A DNA stretch of 6,630 nt from Thermopetrobacter sp. GTDB taxonomy: Bacteria; Pseudomonadota; Alphaproteobacteria; Rhizobiales; Aestuariivirgaceae. Location: assembly GCA_011374735.1 (NCBI GenBank), contig DRPD01000175.1:1-6630 (forward strand). Reading direction: 5' to 3'. Positions 5,307 to 6,630 of this stretch are shown here, one piece after another. Numbering within the stretch: position 1 is the stretch's first letter; each line of letters opens with the position of its first letter. Position numbers and translations under genes: made by a program. Under the pieces are notes generated by a model. It was not told where the DNA came from. It saw only the letters and a list, made by a program, of their open reading frames with translations, and ran no database searches.

Positions 5307-6017
5307 ATGCCGATTGAGCCACTGGCCGCCATCCGCACCCGCCGCCCGAAGGTGCACGCCATCATCGGCGGCGTCACCACCGCCTTCGTCACCGACGTGC
5401 TGGCCGCCATCGGCGCCGCCCCGACGGTCACGTTCGAGGCCCCGGAAGCGGCTCACATGACGGCCACCGCCGATGCCTTGCTGGTCAATCTGGCGCAATC
5501 GGACGCGGCGCGGCGCAAGGGCGCGCAGGCGGCGGCGCAGGCGGCGCGCCGGGCCGGTATCCCGTGGCTGTTCGATCCGGCCATGATCCACCGCAGCCCG
5601 CCGCGCCTGATCTTCGCGCGCCGCCTCATGGCGCTGGGCCCCACCATCATCAAGCCCAACCGCGCCGAGCTGGCGGCGCTCACCGGCGCGGCGACCGAAC
5701 AGGCGGCCGGACTGCTGGCCATTCAGGCCGGCGGCGTGGTGTTCCTCACCGGGCCGAAGGCCGTCGTCACCGACGGGCGCGAGGTCGTCCATGCCCTTGG
5801 CTCCCATCCGCGGCTGGCCGCCGGCGTCGGCTATGGCTGCGCGCTGGGCGCGGTGGCCACCGCCTTTCTCGCCGTCATGCCGCCCATGCAGGCGGCCATC
5901 ACCGCCCACCGCCTGTTCCTGCGCGCCGCCGAGCGCGCCGCGGTGCGCGGGCGCGGCCCGGCCAGCTTCCGCATCGCCTTCATCGACAGCCTGCACGAGC
6001 TGGGGGAGGGGCCATGA
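5307..6017 (+). CDS. thiM: Hydroxyethylthiazole kinase (ThiM), short divergent form
   Basis: This 236-residue cytoplasmic enzyme of the ribokinase-like fold should phosphorylate 4-methyl-5-(2-hydroxyethyl)thiazole with ATP, the salvage step for the thiazole half of thiamine. Recognisable blocks are KVHAIIGGVTTAFVTDVLAA (15-34), ADALLVNLAQ (55-64), WLFDP (87-91), IIKPNRAELAALTG (114-127), VVFLTGPKAVVTDG (144-157), the glycine-rich GVGYGCALGAVATAFLAV (173-190), and FRIAFIDSLHEL (221-232). It is shorter than most ThiM proteins (about 260-270). The usual ITNxVTxxFxAN is IIGGVTTAFVTD here, so both normally conserved asparagines are replaced. The glycine-rich GC of the usual TGTGC is kept. The start at 5307 is fixed by the upstream in-frame stop at 5298-5300. 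The TPP riboswitch in front and thiE behind (ATGA overlap at 6014-6017) strongly support the thiamine role despite the divergence. Confidence 0.88.
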   Translation: MPIEPLAAIRTRRPKVHAIIGGVTTAFVTDVLAAIGAAPTVTFEAPEAAHMTATADALLVNLAQSDAARRKGAQAAAQAARRAGIPWLFDPAMIHRSPPRLIFARRLMALGPTIIKPNRAELAALTGAATEQAAGLLAIQAGGVVFLTGPKAVVTDGREVVHALGSHPRLAAGVGYGCALGAVATAFLAVMPPMQAAITAHRLFLRAAERAAVRGRGPASFRIAFIDSLHELGEGP

Positions 6018-6630
6018 GACGCGGTGAGATCCGTCTTTACGTCATCGTCGATCCGGCCGCCTGCAACGGGCGCGACCCGGTGGCCGTGGCGCAAGCGGCG
6101 GCGGCCGGCGGCGCGACCATCATCCAGTTGCGCGACAAGTCCGGTGATATCCCGGCCCTGCTGACGCTGGCGCGGCGCATGAAGGAGGCGCTGGGCGGAA
6201 CAGGCGTGCCGCTCATCATCAACGACCGGGTGGACGTGGCGCTGGCGGCAGAGGCCGACGGCGCGCACGTGGGGCAGGGCGATCTGCCGGTCAGGGAAGC
6301 GCGGCTGCTGCTGGGAGAGCGGGCCATTCTCGGCCTGTCGCACAAGACGCCGCAAGAGGTGGCCGCATCGCCGGTTAAGGCGCTGAGCTACGCCGCCATC
6401 GGCGGCATCTTCCCCACCACCAGCAAGGAGCAGGGGGCATCGGGGCTGGAAGCGTTCACAGACATGGCGCGGCAAATGCGGGCCCGCGCCCCGGCTCTGC
6501 CCATCGTCGGTATCGCCGGGATCACGGCGGACAACGCGGCGTCGGTGATCGCCGCCGGGGCCGATGGCGTGGCCGTCATCTCCGCCGTGTGCGCGGCGGA
6601 CGATCCCGAAGCGGCCACCCGCCGCCTGCG
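6014..6630 (+). CDS. thiE: Thiamine-phosphate synthase (ThiE), cut by the window edge
   Basis: This TIM-barrel enzyme joins hydroxymethylpyrimidine pyrophosphate and hydroxyethylthiazole phosphate to give thiamine phosphate and pyrophosphate. The 205 residues visible include nearly the whole protein (the family is usually about 210-220 residues), and the stop lies beyond the window. Motifs are TIIQLRDKS (35-43), PLIINDRVDVALAA (66-79) with the substrate-binding NDR, GAHVGQGDLP (83-92), LGLSHKT (106-112), IGGIFPTTSKEQ (129-140) contacting phosphate, and VGIAGIT (165-171). The last block is ADGVAVISAV (183-192). The PTTSK and LSHKT blocks recall alphaproteobacterial ThiE rather than the E. coli form. 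The ATG at 6014 overlaps the thiM stop as ATGA, with GGAGG (6005-6009) in front, so translation is probably coupled and both are under the TPP riboswitch. ThiD, which makes the other substrate, is not in the window. Confidence 0.95.
   Translation, partial: MRRGEIRLYVIVDPAACNGRDPVAVAQAAAAGGATIIQLRDKSGDIPALLTLARRMKEALGGTGVPLIINDRVDVALAAEADGAHVGQGDLPVREARLLLGERAILGLSHKTPQEVAASPVKALSYAAIGGIFPTTSKEQGASGLEAFTDMARQMRARAPALPIVGIAGITADNAASVIAAGADGVAVISAVCAADDPEAATRRL

Overview
This GC-rich window most likely comes from an alphaproteobacterium. The clues are an LdtR-like MarR regulator, a ThiE with the C-terminal sequence style of rhizobial and related thiamine-phosphate synthases, and intergenic palindromes of the 'CCCGTCA...TCCA' type. 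All family assignments come from reading the protein sequences and from memory of the families; no database search was run.

Layout from left to right. Positions 1-371 hold no gene. They carry a 20-bp tandem repeat and then a pair of inverted REP-like hairpins (41-170). Positions 372-881 (+) encode an LdtR-like MarR-family regulator, followed by a strong intrinsic terminator (935-970). A three-gene cluster on the minus strand converges on it. In order of transcription this cluster is a malyl-CoA/citramalyl-CoA lyase of the Chloroflexus type (4616-3567), a secreted YejA-like family 5 solute-binding protein (3525-1744), and a FrnE-like DsbA-family protein with a CPWS rather than CPWC motif (1647-970). 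No transporter permease or ATPase gene is present.

Divergent from the lyase, on the plus strand, lies a tRNA-Arg(CCT) gene (4746-4822) with its own promoter. An intergenic stretch follows with one more hairpin of the same repeat type (4949-4981). Next comes a thiamine salvage operon: a sigma70-type promoter (5090-5118), a complete TPP riboswitch (5130-5226), a possible 23-codon leader ORF, a short and divergent thiM (5307-6017), and thiE (from 6014, cut by the window edge). thiM and thiE overlap by ATGA. Together they would phosphorylate salvaged hydroxyethylthiazole and couple it to the pyrimidine moiety to form thiamine phosphate, with shut-off by TPP.

Most of the window is ordinary chromosomal material. 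I found no phage, transposase, CRISPR or defence system. The points most worth a second look are the Chloroflexus-like lyase paired with an orphan binding protein, the unusual leader between riboswitch and thiM, the reduced ThiM, the monothiol FrnE-like protein, and the REP-like hairpins with compensatory base changes.
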